DNA of 64,000 nucleotides, taken from contig NC_067206.1 in assembly GCF_026262505.1 (NCBI RefSeq), forward strand, positions 36,843,896 through 36,907,895. Direction: 5' to 3'. The stretch is from Trichomonas vaginalis G3. Lineage: Eukaryota > Parabasalia > Trichomonadida > Trichomonadidae. Below are positions 40,601 to 50,656 of the stretch, piece by piece. Under the pieces are notes generated by a model. That model was not told where the DNA came from and ran no database searches. It saw nothing but the letters and a program-made list of their open reading frames with translations. Position 1 is the first letter of the stretch; each line of letters opens with the position of its first letter. The translations under genes and the position numbers were made by a program.

Positions 40601-40605
40601 TGTGA
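40601..40605 (-). promoter_or_regulatory. initiator (Inr)-like motif of the Myb gene
   Basis: The minus strand reads TCACA directly before the ATG, matching TCA(+1)(C/T)(T/A). The leader would be only about 3 nt, short even for this group, so a second site further upstream is possible. Confidence 0.4.
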
Positions 40606-40836
40606 AATTGCCTAATTGAACAGTAACAAATTTTGTGAGAAACGTTTTGAATTGAGCACACAATTTGATCTGTTAGCACTTTTTGCATTTTGAGATATTC
40701 AAAATGGAATAAACAACCATATATCAATAAAATTATTTTCAATACTACTCAAATTAACAAATTGCCAGAAAAATTTCAGATCAAGAATGTAAAATAATCT
40801 TATTTTCAAATTTTTTGATGCAATATTATTCTTTAA

Positions 40837-41878
40837 GGGTGCACACGAGAGGATCACGTAAACTTCAGAATTTAGAACCTTATTTTTAGGCATTATCTTG
40901 GCTACCTATTTAGGCTCGAAAAGCAAAAAATATCAAAAAATACAACTTGACTCCATTATGACCCTTTCATGGAGGTAGTTTTTATCCGCTAGTATTTTCC
41001 CTTTGAATCTCTTTACAATTCGAAATCAAATTCAAACCTCAGTAGAAGAAAGGAAGAATCGACTTACTACGGTTGTAATACGAATAAATACATATATTTA
41101 ATTATTTTTATTTACATAATAATTGTTTGAAGCTCATATTCCAACAAATTTTTAAATAAAAACATTAAAATGTTGAAAATGTTCATATATTTTAATAGGG
41201 TTTTGGCACTTTATTGAGGAATTACTACATACATAGTCGAACTGAACTTGATATTTTGAAATTTAAATTATTTATCAAAATTAAAATTTAACTTGAAATT
41301 TATAATTATTTAGTCATATTTTGCATAATTCTAAGTAGATTTTGTAAAAAATCAAGAAAGAAAAATTTTAACGTGCTTTATTTTTTCTTTTTATAATAAA
41401 TACATATTATTATATAATTAACATATTCATAATATTTCACCCTTTCAAAAATATAATCCTCCTCCTCTCAAATAAACGTACATACGGGTGGCCTCTTTTT
41501 TCAAAAAATTAAAATTTGAAATTTTGGGCTCAAATATTAGAGATTTTTTCAACCTTCAACGATATATGTTGTCTATATCAGACCTCCTTTCTTTTTGATA
41601 CTTAACATTGTTCCTAAATCTTAGCCGTTAAGGCTGTTCTGAAAATATTTTTTTTTTCGAAAAAATTCGAAAAAAATTCTTAAAATTCAAAAATCGCTTA
41701 ATTCCTGAGGATTTTGGAAAAAAGTTTTTACATGAACATGTGTATATTATATGAAGTATATTGATAAGGTAAAAATCAAATTTTATTGCATATTCATCGA
41801 GAAAATAAACTAACGAATCCCTCAAAATTGAGAGGGTAATCCTCCTACTCTCAAATAAACGTACATACGGGTGCACCC
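40837..41878. mobile_element. element D, copy 2: TTAA-flanked MITE, 1,042 bp
   Basis: Same orientation and near-identical sequence to 23082-24122. Inverted ends GGGTGCAC, flanked by TTAA (40833-40836 and 41879-41882). It lies about 230 bp upstream of the Myb start. The internal phrase with CTCTCAAATAAACGTACATA is again present twice. No transposase. Confidence 0.82.
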
Positions 41879-41882
41879 TTAA

Positions 41883-42704
41883 TGATATACAGAAAGTATT
41901 ATTCTAACATTTCATTGTATTTTATTACTTTCAATGTTATTTTTTTGAATAATCAAAAAGCAGTTCATCAAGCTATTGTTTTGTTAACAAAAATACATAC
42001 AAAAAAATTAAATGTATGCAAATATTGTAGACTTCAGAAAATGATCTACTTTAAGTGGTTGTCTGCCATTTTCGGAATTAATCTAGTCGGATTTCATATA
42101 TCTCTTTCAACAACATGTCTATTATGCAATGAAATTGCATGTTCATACCATTGTTTTTCAAAATGATTTTTTTTTTTAATTGAAAATTATTTTGATTTTA
42201 ATGCATTTTTATGCTTATCCAATGTAATTAGAATGCATTAATCATATTAATTTGAAATATTATTGCAAAAAATATAATTCATTTTTTTTCATATCGATAC
42301 GTCATTTATAATGTTAAAATGAATCATGTGGCTCAAACTAAAACTTAACTGAGCTTTTATCTTAATGAATATTAACCTGAACTTATTGAAATTAAATTTC
42401 ATGGCAAAATATATGGAGCTGAATTAATTATATCCTGTACATATTAAATACAATTTATACATATTTTAATTTCTTATTTAACATATATAATTTCCTTTTT
42501 TTTAATTTATCGATAATTTCATCAATTGTTATTGGAATTTTCGATAAAGCAACAATGCGAAATATCATTATATAGAAGTTGGACCCTACAAACAGATCTT
42601 AGGTTGTTTTTTAGGGGAAAAATAGTGAGGAAACATTATGAACGATAGAAACGTTAACGAAGACATTGAAATATTTCGATAAATTTCAAAAACAAAATTC
42701 TCTT

Positions 42705-42705
<1 letters not shown>
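41883..42705. other. stretch before the Polinton, nothing recognised
   Basis: AT-rich spacer. The 94-codon frame at 41882-42166 has no recognisable content and starts inside the end of element D, so it is not annotated. Confidence 0.4.
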
Positions 42706-42747
<42 letters not shown>

Positions 42748-42923
42748 TAGTGGGGCTCCCAGGCACTTCGTGCCTTCTAGCCCTGAGGATGAATGAGTAT
42801 AATGAAGTTTTTTTTCTTGGGGTGGTCTTCCAGGCACTTCGTGCCTTCTAGCCCACATAAATGAAGTTTTTATTCGGAGGTCTTCCAGGAGCTTTTCACA
42901 AATTATATATGTTTTCATGTTTT

Positions 42924-43043
42924 GTCAAGACTTCTTCGTAAAGACTTTGTCAAGATTTCATCGTAAAGACTTTGTCAAGATTTCATCGTAAAGACTTTGT
43001 CAAAACTTCATCGTAAAGACTTTGTCAAAACTTCATCGTAAAA
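42924..43043 (+). repeat. 25-bp tandem repeat near the Polinton left end
   Basis: About five copies of a 25-bp unit of the form GTCAAGATTTCATCGTAAAG plus ACTTT, starting at 42924, 42949, 42974, 42999 and 43024. It lies between the left boundary and the first gene. Further worn copies of the same phrase appear at about 43118-43140 and 53997-54030. Confidence 0.8.
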
Positions 43044-43195
43044 TCAGACAAAAATAATGTTTAGGGTAGAAGGTTAGATATAACCTCTTTTCTAACCTCT
43101 TTTCTACCCTCTTGAATTTGTCAAGATTTCTTCGTAAATGTTTTGTCACTTTTCTGTCACTTTTCAGGAAAAAACATTTTTATTATTATATATAA

Positions 43196-44023
43196 ATGAA
43201 TTTTACAAAACCACCACTACCCTTCTTTGGAAATAAGAGTAGATGTAAAGATATTATATTGAGAGAACTTAAGAAACTACCGAATGGTCTAACATTTGTA
43301 GATTTGTTCGGTGGAAGTTTCTATATATCCCATTTGTGCCATATAATATTTCCTGACTCAAAGATTATATGCAATGACTTCGACAACTATATGAACCGTC
43401 TCAAACATATACCAGACACAAACAAAATATTGAGTGAGTTAAAAGAAAAGATACCTATAGGTAAGATGGAACGTATACCATTAGATAAGAAAAATACTGT
43501 CAGAGAGGTTTTGAAAAAAGCAGAGTATATTGACTGGGATAGTATATCTGCTAGACTATTATATAGTGGTGCTATAAGAGTTCATGACATTGAAACACTT
43601 ATGTCAAAAGTTTTATATCTTAACTATACAAATGTTTTCAAAGAGGACATAGAAAAATATATTGAGGGTATAGAGTTTGTGAGATGTCGTTGGACAGAGT
43701 TGTATGAAAAATACAAAGACAAGGAAAATGTTTTCTTTATAGTAGACCCGCCGTTCTATAACACATGGGATTTTCAATACCAAGTAGACTGGACTTTGAG
43801 AGACTCTTTAGAAACTTTAGACGTTTTACATAACCATCCATGCTTTTACTTTACATCCGATAAAAGTGGTTTGGAAAGTGTCATGAGATGGTTAGAGGAT
43901 ATACATGACTATGAGTTTAGATACGATAAGATAGAATATGAGAGAGGTCCTATAAACTGGAGAAAGTGTCATAACAAAGAAATTTTACTAGTAAGTAAAT
44001 GTGGTTTGAAATCGGATTGTTAG
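43196..44023 (+). CDS. D12-class DNA adenine methyltransferase (Polinton part)
   Basis: A 275-codon open frame of the Dam/D12 N6-adenine methyltransferase family, recognised from the FFGNKS start region, the FVDLFGGSF cofactor loop and the DPPF catalytic motif. It is not one of the core Polinton genes and is common in phages and large DNA viruses. A role in protecting element DNA is inferred. It appears whole. Confidence 0.8.
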   Translation: MNFTKPPLPFFGNKSRCKDIILRELKKLPNGLTFVDLFGGSFYISHLCHIIFPDSKIICNDFDNYMNRLKHIPDTNKILSELKEKIPIGKMERIPLDKKNTVREVLKKAEYIDWDSISARLLYSGAIRVHDIETLMSKVLYLNYTNVFKEDIEKYIEGIEFVRCRWTELYEKYKDKENVFFIVDPPFYNTWDFQYQVDWTLRDSLETLDVLHNHPCFYFTSDKSGLESVMRWLEDIHDYEFRYDKIEYERGPINWRKCHNKEILLVSKCGLKSDC

Positions 44024-44153
44024 TTTTAGGTTTTTTCCATTGTGTCATTTATTTATTTGACGTGGCAGAAAAGTACAGAGAATATGAAGATGAACCAATG
44101 CCTGCAAATGTCCAGTATATGTACTCGTAAGAGATATTTTTATCTAATATTAA

Positions 44154-44514
44154 ATGGACGCACAGAACTTAGCGAATGCACAGCAACCTGGACAACCAAA
44201 CCCAGAGAATATTCCAAATGAAGTTAGAATACAAACTGCAATGGCAAACTATGGTCAAGTGCCAACAGATGTACAAATGCAAACTGCCATGTCAAATGAC
44301 GCTGCGTTAGGTTTGCCACCATGGTATGCAAATATGAGATGGAAAGAGTTTATACAAACCCTGAAGTGGATATAAACAACTTTATGCAGATGACGCGAAC
44401 ACAGGAGTTGACCCAGAATATGTTTTCTACCAGAGGAGAAACAGAATGTATGAGCTCCAGTTAAAGAATGCTATGGAACTCAACAGGAAACGTAAGAGAC
44501 TAGGCGGACATTAG
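44154..44514 (+). pseudogene. small Polinton gene of unknown function
   Basis: A short Gln/Asn/Pro-rich gene region with no recognised domain, between the methyltransferase and the next small gene. It looks broken. Confidence 0.4.
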
Positions 44515-44532
44515 ATTTTTACATATAGTAAA

Positions 44533-44775
44533 ATGGGTTTCTTCAGTAGTATTGGAAACTTCTTCAGAAGAGTTGGAAGAGGTATATGGAATGGAATAAA
44601 ATCTGTCGGAAAAGGAATTTGGAACGGAGTCAAAAATATTGGTAAAAGAGTAGGTCAGTTTGTTGGTATTATACCTAAAGACCCTGAACCAGAAGAACAA
44701 GCTCCTGTTATACAACAGCCTGAACCTGCACCACAGTCTAGTTGGCAACCAAATCCAACACCTCAACCGTATTAA
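44533..44775 (+). CDS. small Gly/Trp-rich amphipathic protein (Polinton part)
   Basis: 80 codons. The first half is a basic, Gly/Ile/Trp-rich amphipathic repeat and the second half is Pro/Gln-rich. The style is that of small virion-associated membrane-active or core peptides, together with 47931-48332. Function unknown. It appears whole. Confidence 0.5.
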   Translation: MGFFSSIGNFFRRVGRGIWNGIKSVGKGIWNGVKNIGKRVGQFVGIIPKDPEPEEQAPVIQQPEPAPQSSWQPNPTPQPY

Positions 44776-44823
44776 AAAATTATATTTTTACCGTTCGATA
44801 GTAGTTGTATATGAAACTAAGTT

Positions 44824-45626
44824 CTAAGTAAAACGCATGTATAATGGAACTATTCTCTTTCTTCCATCTGTTGTAAACCATACTTGAAAGTCTGAAATAC
44901 TTCCACTTGGTGGTTCGTATAACTTTGTAGGTTTTTCGTAAAAGTCATTTGCCAAGCATAAGAAAGAGTTTTGGGCGCCAGAAAATGAAGCATGAACTAT
45001 AATAGCATCTGAGTCGAAAAACATTTTCATATGTTCCATTAGGGTTTTCGACTTCATAAAAGTTCGGGTGTACTGGATATCTGCAGGCTGATTTAACATC
45101 CTCAAAAATCTATACCATGCCAAGTTGTTATATTTGTAGAAATATAAACGTCTTCTCCAAGGTCTTCTATTCTATTGATTTTAACAGTTGCATTTTTCCT
45201 GTCATATATAATATCGAGATGGTACTCTCCTTCGTCAATGTTGTACTGTTTTGCATATTCGAGATAGATATCGTTTATTTTTTCTTGAAAAGCTTGAAGA
45301 GTTGTTTCTAAGTTTACAAGCAAATTCACTTGTAAAAGTTTTCCCTGTTCAAATTTCTCATACGTATGTTTTTCTTTGTTATAGTATCGAACTTCAAAAG
45401 CGACCGTAAATGGGAAACCATGTATGGCTTCTGAAATGAACTTCATTCTACGAAAGCCAATAGCTTTTGTGACGGATGGGTCTCTTAACCATCTCAATGG
45501 GTAGTCAAAACGATAGCCTTCATGCTTTACGGTCTCTGTCTCAAACTTTTGACCTACGTTAGTAAAAAGTTCATCTAATGGTTTAGTTGTAGCAACTCTT
45601 GAATTTTCTTTTTCTATTGAAAGCAT
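44824..45626 (-). pseudogene. Polinton gene, paralogue of 50657-51517
   Basis: Clearly similar along its length to the plus-strand gene at 50657-51517 (shared phrases such as TKPLD, AIGFRR and FQVWFTT). No known domain is recognised. The pairing with the divergent fibre-like gene suggests a virion or host-attachment part. It looks broken. Confidence 0.6.
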
Positions 45627-45644
45627 ATTTTATCTAGAATAAAA

Positions 45645-46958
45645 ATGTCGAAAGAAACAGCGTCTATGAGAGAAATACAACACAACCGACAACTCATTTT
45701 GCAAGCTCTAAATAAGAACACAACAAACTTTTCAAACTATTCTAAGATATCTGAGTCATTGAAAGAAGGAAACTTAAAACTGACGATAAACCCATTGACA
45801 GACGAGTTTCTGTTTCAAGACAGTAAGAACCATACTGTTTGTATAAATCCAACAAAAAGAACTTTAAACGAGAAACCTATAGATGAACTTCTTTTGAAAG
45901 CAGATATTGACAACAAAGCTGACAAAGAGTATGTAGATGCAACAAGAGACTATATTCTCGCATGGACAGATAGAACATACCCACAAAAACATCATACACA
46001 TAACATCTATGACGTAGATGAACTACCAGCAATGTTAGATGACAAAGCAGATAAAACATATGTTGACAATAAAATGTCAAGTGAAGTGACAAGAGCTGAC
46101 AAAGAATATTCTAAAAAGACTCATACACATACCATTGCAAATATTACAAACTTACAAGAAACCTTAAACAGGAAAAGTGACGTTGGACATACACACGATT
46201 TCTTCGCAACTGTTGGTATAGAAAATATTGAAGGAACGGTTGAAGAAACTGGTGGGGATGTATTAAATTGGAAACCTCCTAACTTTCCACAAGGTTTAAC
46301 ATCGGAAGAAGACATAACAACGATGAGATACATTAGATGTAGAAATGTCTATGTCATGGAGGATGAAAACAAAGTTAAATTCACTGCTCAAGATTTATAT
46401 GACAACAAAGCTGACAAAACATATGTTAACGTTGAGTTAGATAAAAAAGCTGACAAAACATATGTTAACGATGAGTTAGTTAAAAAAGCTGACAAAACAG
46501 AGCTTCAAACGTTAAAGACAGAAATACTTCAAACAGTATATCCTATAGGCTCTATTTATACGTCAATGAACTCTACCAGACCAGAAGTAGTACTTGGTTT
46601 TGGAACTTGGACTCAAATAGTCGACAGGTTTTTGTATTGTGCAAACTCTTCAAAGGAAACAGGTGGAAGTAAAACGATTTCAGGTGAAAACTTACCTGCA
46701 CACAGTCACTACGTAGATTTAAGTACATCTCAAGCAGGTTGGCATAAGCATAGATTTTGGGATTGGTCAGCAATGAAAAAAGGTAAAGGATATGATGTTA
46801 AAGACAACGTTCAGTTTGCTATAAATTGTTTCTGGGGTAGCACACAGGGAGAAGGAAACCATACACATCGCGTTTCAGGGTATACGCAAACAACGGGACA
46901 GAGTAAAGACTACATGCCACCTTACATGACAGTTTACGCATGGTATAGAAATGCTTAG
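45645..46958 (+). CDS. collar-type fibre protein (Polinton part)
   Basis: 437 codons. The middle holds repeated KADKTYV phrases with HTH(T/N/D) turns, typical of trimeric fibre shafts. The C-terminal ~140 residues have the tail-collar/fibre-knob pattern of phage fibres (YPIGSIYTS, GFGTW, GENLPAHSH and a final YMPPYMTVYAWYR). It is probably a receptor-binding spike. It appears whole. It diverges from 44824-45626 with only 18 bp between starts. Confidence 0.75.
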   Translation: MSKETASMREIQHNRQLILQALNKNTTNFSNYSKISESLKEGNLKLTINPLTDEFLFQDSKNHTVCINPTKRTLNEKPIDELLLKADIDNKADKEYVDATRDYILAWTDRTYPQKHHTHNIYDVDELPAMLDDKADKTYVDNKMSSEVTRADKEYSKKTHTHTIANITNLQETLNRKSDVGHTHDFFATVGIENIEGTVEETGGDVLNWKPPNFPQGLTSEEDITTMRYIRCRNVYVMEDENKVKFTAQDLYDNKADKTYVNVELDKKADKTYVNDELVKKADKTELQTLKTEILQTVYPIGSIYTSMNSTRPEVVLGFGTWTQIVDRFLYCANSSKETGGSKTISGENLPAHSHYVDLSTSQAGWHKHRFWDWSAMKKGKGYDVKDNVQFAINCFWGSTQGEGNHTHRVSGYTQTTGQSKDYMPPYMTVYAWYRNA

Positions 46959-47914
46959 TCGTCATTTTCAACTTCTTTAGCATATTCGTCAGCAGTTGTC
47001 TTATATTTGTTAGGAACTGTCTTTGAAAGTATACCACCTTGAACTTTGACAAGTTTGAAACGAGGTCTGACAATAGTAGTTTTATCTTCTGCTTGCAGTC
47101 TGTACATTTTTGCCATGTTTGCCTAAAACTTCATAATATTCTCTTGTATACTTTCTTCTATTTTTACGAACACGAATGCGAGTACCTGTCGAGTTCCCAT
47201 TGTTGTCATAGTCAATAGTATTTTCATATGGGTCGCGTTTAGGTATTTCTATTTTTACTTTGTCACCTTTCTTAAGTTTGAAGCCTGGCATTCTTTCTTG
47301 TTTGTCTCTTTTGACTAAACTATTAAATATATAGTCTTTCTCTAAGTCGGGGTTGTTTTTCATTTCTTCGGGGGAGTGGTTTCCTAAACCTTTTTGTTTA
47401 CGGCTATTGTAAATATTTAAAACTTGTCTCATCTTTGCCATGGAGAAGTGTCTATACTTGTCGTCATATGACATTTCATCTACCTCACCACCTTGTGGTT
47501 GGTTTAAGTCTCTTAAGATTTTTATACAACTGTCAATGACACCAAGAGCAGAATGGTTTTGGTCGACAATGAAATATTGGTTTACATTTTTGAACGCAGA
47601 TAGTTTTTAATATCGTCTGATTTGAAAGAACTTTCACAGTCAGATGTCAGTTTTGTTGGATGGTATTTGTCAACGAATATTGTCAAAGCAGTTTTCACAT
47701 CTAAAATATTTTTGGACCATAATGGTATGGCTTCACAGTATCTTGTGTTTTGACCGACAAATATTAGCCAGTATGGAGGTCCATCTTCTCTATACCTCGG
47801 AATGTTTTCCAAGATATCCATAAACCAAGCATTTGGTGTTGAACTAAAGATTTTTATCATGAGTGCTTTCTTTGTCGCTTTAGAAACATAGGGGTCCTTG
47901 TTTGGATTCGTCAT
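46959..47914 (-). pseudogene. Polinton integrase (retroviral-type)
   Basis: Recognised as the rve-type integrase of Polintons, with a C-terminal SH3/chromo-like basic part. It is the enzyme that would insert the element. Broken. Confidence 0.75.
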
Positions 47915-47930
47915 TTTTACCCCATAAGAA

Positions 47931-48332
47931 ATGGGTTTATTTGGCGCATTAGCAGGAGTTGCATCTAGATTTTTACCCGCAGTGGGAACAATAGCTAGAG
48001 GTGCATTTGGAATTGGAAGGAAGATTTTGAGTACATTAGGTATACTTAAAGAGAAAGCACAACCTATTATACAAACTGTACAGAAAGGTTGGGATGTAGC
48101 ACGAGATGCAGCAAATCTTATTCCAAATCCTGAAACAAGAGGAAAAGTTCAAGGATGGATGGACAATGTAGGAAGAGAAGCAGGAAACTACTATAACAAA
48201 GCAAATGACTACTATAACCAAGCAGGACACTATATGGACCAAGGTGAAAGATTCTTTAACAGAGGATATAACCATGCACAACAGTGGGTAAACAACAACC
48301 AACCTCAACCGCCTCAAACGTGGGGAATGTAA
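47931..48332 (+). CDS. Gly/Ala-rich small virion-type protein (Polinton part)
   Basis: 133 codons with a hydrophobic Gly/Ala-rich start and a Tyr/Asn/Gln-rich end with YYNKANDYYNQ-like phrases. It resembles the membrane-active minor capsid proteins of the adenovirus/Polinton group in style only. It appears whole and diverges from the integrase. Confidence 0.5.
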   Translation: MGLFGALAGVASRFLPAVGTIARGAFGIGRKILSTLGILKEKAQPIIQTVQKGWDVARDAANLIPNPETRGKVQGWMDNVGREAGNYYNKANDYYNQAGHYMDQGERFFNRGYNHAQQWVNNNQPQPPQTWGM

Positions 48333-48351
48333 ATTTTTTTACTGAGATGAA

Positions 48352-48507
48352 ATGAACAATACAGCATTGAGACAAATGGGTTCAAGATGGATTTGTCGAC
48401 TTCCAGCAGTTACACAACCACGTGTTTGTCAAGTCCTCCCTATACCTCAGGAAGTTTTAGACCGACTTAAAAAACCTAAACAACCAGTTGAAAACAAAAC
48501 AAACTAA
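48352..48507 (+). CDS. short Polinton gene, 51 aa
   Basis: A 51-codon frame without known domain. The reason to call it is that its leader (TTTTTACTGAGATGAA) is identical to that of the next gene at 48527. Confidence 0.45.
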   Translation: MNNTALRQMGSRWICRLPAVTQPRVCQVLPIPQEVLDRLKKPKQPVENKTN

Positions 48508-48526
48508 AATTTTTTACTGAGATGAA

Positions 48527-49111
48527 ATGACCGAAGAAGTTGAAACGGTAGATTTGACACCACAAACAAAAAGTTCAGAACCATTGTCAAAACCTGTCAA
48601 AGAACTTACAGATGAAGAGAAAAATTCAATAATAGAAAGTGCCAGGTCTGGAAATACAAACCCTAACTATAAAGTCACTTTTCATAGAAATGGAACGGCT
48701 AGTATCTCAAAAAAGAAACAGACTCTCACAAATAAAATATTGAAGTCTGAAGGAGCTTTCGAGACAACAGATGGAAAAGTTTACTTCACTGACCAACAGT
48801 TCATTATAGAACATCTCATTGACTTAGAGTCGAAATATTCTAAACTTTACAACAAACACAAAAAGTTGAAAGGAAAACAAAAACAAATGGCATATGATAT
48901 TTACGAAGATGTTAACGACACAACCATACCTGCAAGTGAGGTAAAGTCAGATGAACCGAAAAGTGACGAAAAACCAATAGAAGAAGGTGAGCCAAAAACT
49001 GAAGATAAACCAAAACCAAAGTTTAGTCTCCAGACTAAACCAAGCCAACCTTCATTAGCTGGTATGGGTTGGCGTCAAAGACTTTTGGCAGCGGGTGGTT
49101 ACGTAAAGTAA
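48527..49111 (+). CDS. Polinton gene with coiled coil and acidic/Pro part, 194 aa
   Basis: A helical Lys-rich middle part (ESKYSKLYNKHKKLKGKQ style) and a Lys/Glu/Pro tail. The family is not recognised. It appears whole and shares its leader with 48352. Confidence 0.5.
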   Translation: MTEEVETVDLTPQTKSSEPLSKPVKELTDEEKNSIIESARSGNTNPNYKVTFHRNGTASISKKKQTLTNKILKSEGAFETTDGKVYFTDQQFIIEHLIDLESKYSKLYNKHKKLKGKQKQMAYDIYEDVNDTTIPASEVKSDEPKSDEKPIEEGEPKTEDKPKPKFSLQTKPSQPSLAGMGWRQRLLAAGGYVK

Positions 49112-49140
49112 AGAAAAAACATTTTTTTATTTTTATTTGA

Positions 49141-49200
49141 AATGTACGCTGAGTTTGTTGGAGAAGACCGTTGGGAAACTTGTTTGTTAGATGAGAAATA
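49141..49200 (+). repeat. partial duplicate of the HNH gene start
   Basis: About 60 bp nearly identical to the beginning of the HNH gene at 49267, with a similar AT-rich leader. A further short copy of the end of this phrase occurs at about 50590-50612. Confidence 0.7.
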
Positions 49201-49266
49201 AAACATTGCATACTATTTTAAAACAATATATTTTTTTAAAAAATATATTTTTTTATTTTATTTGAA

Positions 49267-49851
49267 ATGTACGCTGAGTCTGTCGGAAAAGACCGTTGGG
49301 AAACTTGTTTGTTAGATGAGAAATATGAAATTCACTGTTGTGAGTCATTTGAAGTCAGAAACAAAAAGACAAAAAGAGTTTTAAGCGAATGGGAGCGAAA
49401 TGACGGATATGCTATGATAAATATGAGTGGAAAACACTATTTTAAACATATTGTCATTGCAACTCATTTTATACCGAACCCTAACAATCTACCTCTTGTA
49501 GACCATATAAACCGTATAAGAAACGACAATAGACTTGAAAACTTACGCTGGGTCACTGGTTCTGAAAACAATAAGAACAGAGGCAAAATTCGAGATATTG
49601 TATTCGAATTTGTCGACGAACTAGAAGATGAAACAATTGAAATTACAGACTATGGTAAGCATACGTTTGAGTTTTACTACTATAGCGAAGAACAAGACTC
49701 TTTCTACTTTTATACCGGCGTAAACTATAGAAAATTACAAGTATATTTTACTAAGACGGGTTATGCTTATGTAAGCACTAGAGATACAGATGGAAAAAAC
49801 GTTAGACTATTTCTTAACAAATTCAAGAAGCTATATGGCATACCATTTTAA
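49267..49851 (+). CDS. HNH endonuclease, copy 1 (Polinton part)
   Basis: 194 codons. An NUMOD/HNH-type homing-endonuclease-like layout: YEIHCCESFEVRNKKTKRVL start and the HNH core around VDHINRIRNDNRLENLRWVT. It is nearly identical to the minus-strand gene at 57872-58456. It appears whole. Such genes are often mobile within virus genomes. Confidence 0.8.
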   Translation: MYAESVGKDRWETCLLDEKYEIHCCESFEVRNKKTKRVLSEWERNDGYAMINMSGKHYFKHIVIATHFIPNPNNLPLVDHINRIRNDNRLENLRWVTGSENNKNRGKIRDIVFEFVDELEDETIEITDYGKHTFEFYYYSEEQDSFYFYTGVNYRKLQVYFTKTGYAYVSTRDTDGKNVRLFLNKFKKLYGIPF

Positions 49852-49877
49852 AACAGTATTTTTTTATTTTTATAGAA

Positions 49878-50597
49878 ATGCCCCCGTATAGAATGGATAG
49901 AAAATCTGCTAGAATAAAAGCAGAGTTAGAAAGATATGGTTGGAAAGTTTCGAAGAATTTTAAATATAGGAAGGGAAGACCCATAAAAGTCTATGACAAA
50001 CTGGCTGGTCTGACCTACGAAATGGACTTAAAAACAGCGCGAACCAACTATCCAAACAGACTAGAGAGGTTAGAAGAAGAACGTCTTATGGACATGCCTT
50101 TCGATGTTACTGAGCCTCAGGTTGAAGGACAAGACGGCTTTGCCAGGTTCTACTGGAAACATGACGAACAATTGCATCCTTTGAGAAGGAAAAAAGGAAA
50201 AGGTGAAGACAAACATGTTCCCATGGAAAGAACAAGATATGCATATGAGAAGTACCGTGAAGTTAGAAGTCAAATTACTTCTGGTCGAACCTTTACAGTA
50301 AACTTTGACGAAGGAAAGAACAAAGAAGGCTTCATGGGAGTACTTGCTGCCATACAAGACGGAAATAAGAAAGGATACAATCTCAGATTGACCATAACAG
50401 ATTTGGACGGTCATATATACTATACACATGGCAATGTCACAACAGCTGCAATGCTTCTTGACGCTTTCAAGACTACAAAGAGAGAACAAATGGTTGACTC
50501 CGACTCAGACATTTTGAATGCAATTGAAGGAATTGCAAGTGTAAAATTTGAATGGTACAAACGTAACCCTCAAGCAGTCAGACAACATGTTTGTTAG
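49878..50597 (+). CDS. Polinton gene of unknown function, 239 aa
   Basis: A basic N-terminal half and a mixed alpha/beta C-terminal half. No family recognised. It sits between the HNH gene and the paralogue gene. It appears open throughout. Confidence 0.55.
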   Translation: MPPYRMDRKSARIKAELERYGWKVSKNFKYRKGRPIKVYDKLAGLTYEMDLKTARTNYPNRLERLEEERLMDMPFDVTEPQVEGQDGFARFYWKHDEQLHPLRRKKGKGEDKHVPMERTRYAYEKYREVRSQITSGRTFTVNFDEGKNKEGFMGVLAAIQDGNKKGYNLRLTITDLDGHIYYTHGNVTTAAMLLDAFKTTKREQMVDSDSDILNAIEGIASVKFEWYKRNPQAVRQHVC

Positions 50598-50656
50598 ATG
50601 AGAAATATGAAGTAAAAACGTTTACTTTTAAAACCATATATTTTTACATATATTAA

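Noticed and set aside
42666-42851. Poly-Lys frame across the A run and a LINE/SINE tail reading of the A40 run
   Set aside because: The frame is a homopolymer by-product. No retroposon body or flanking duplication accompanies the A run, and Polinton genes follow.
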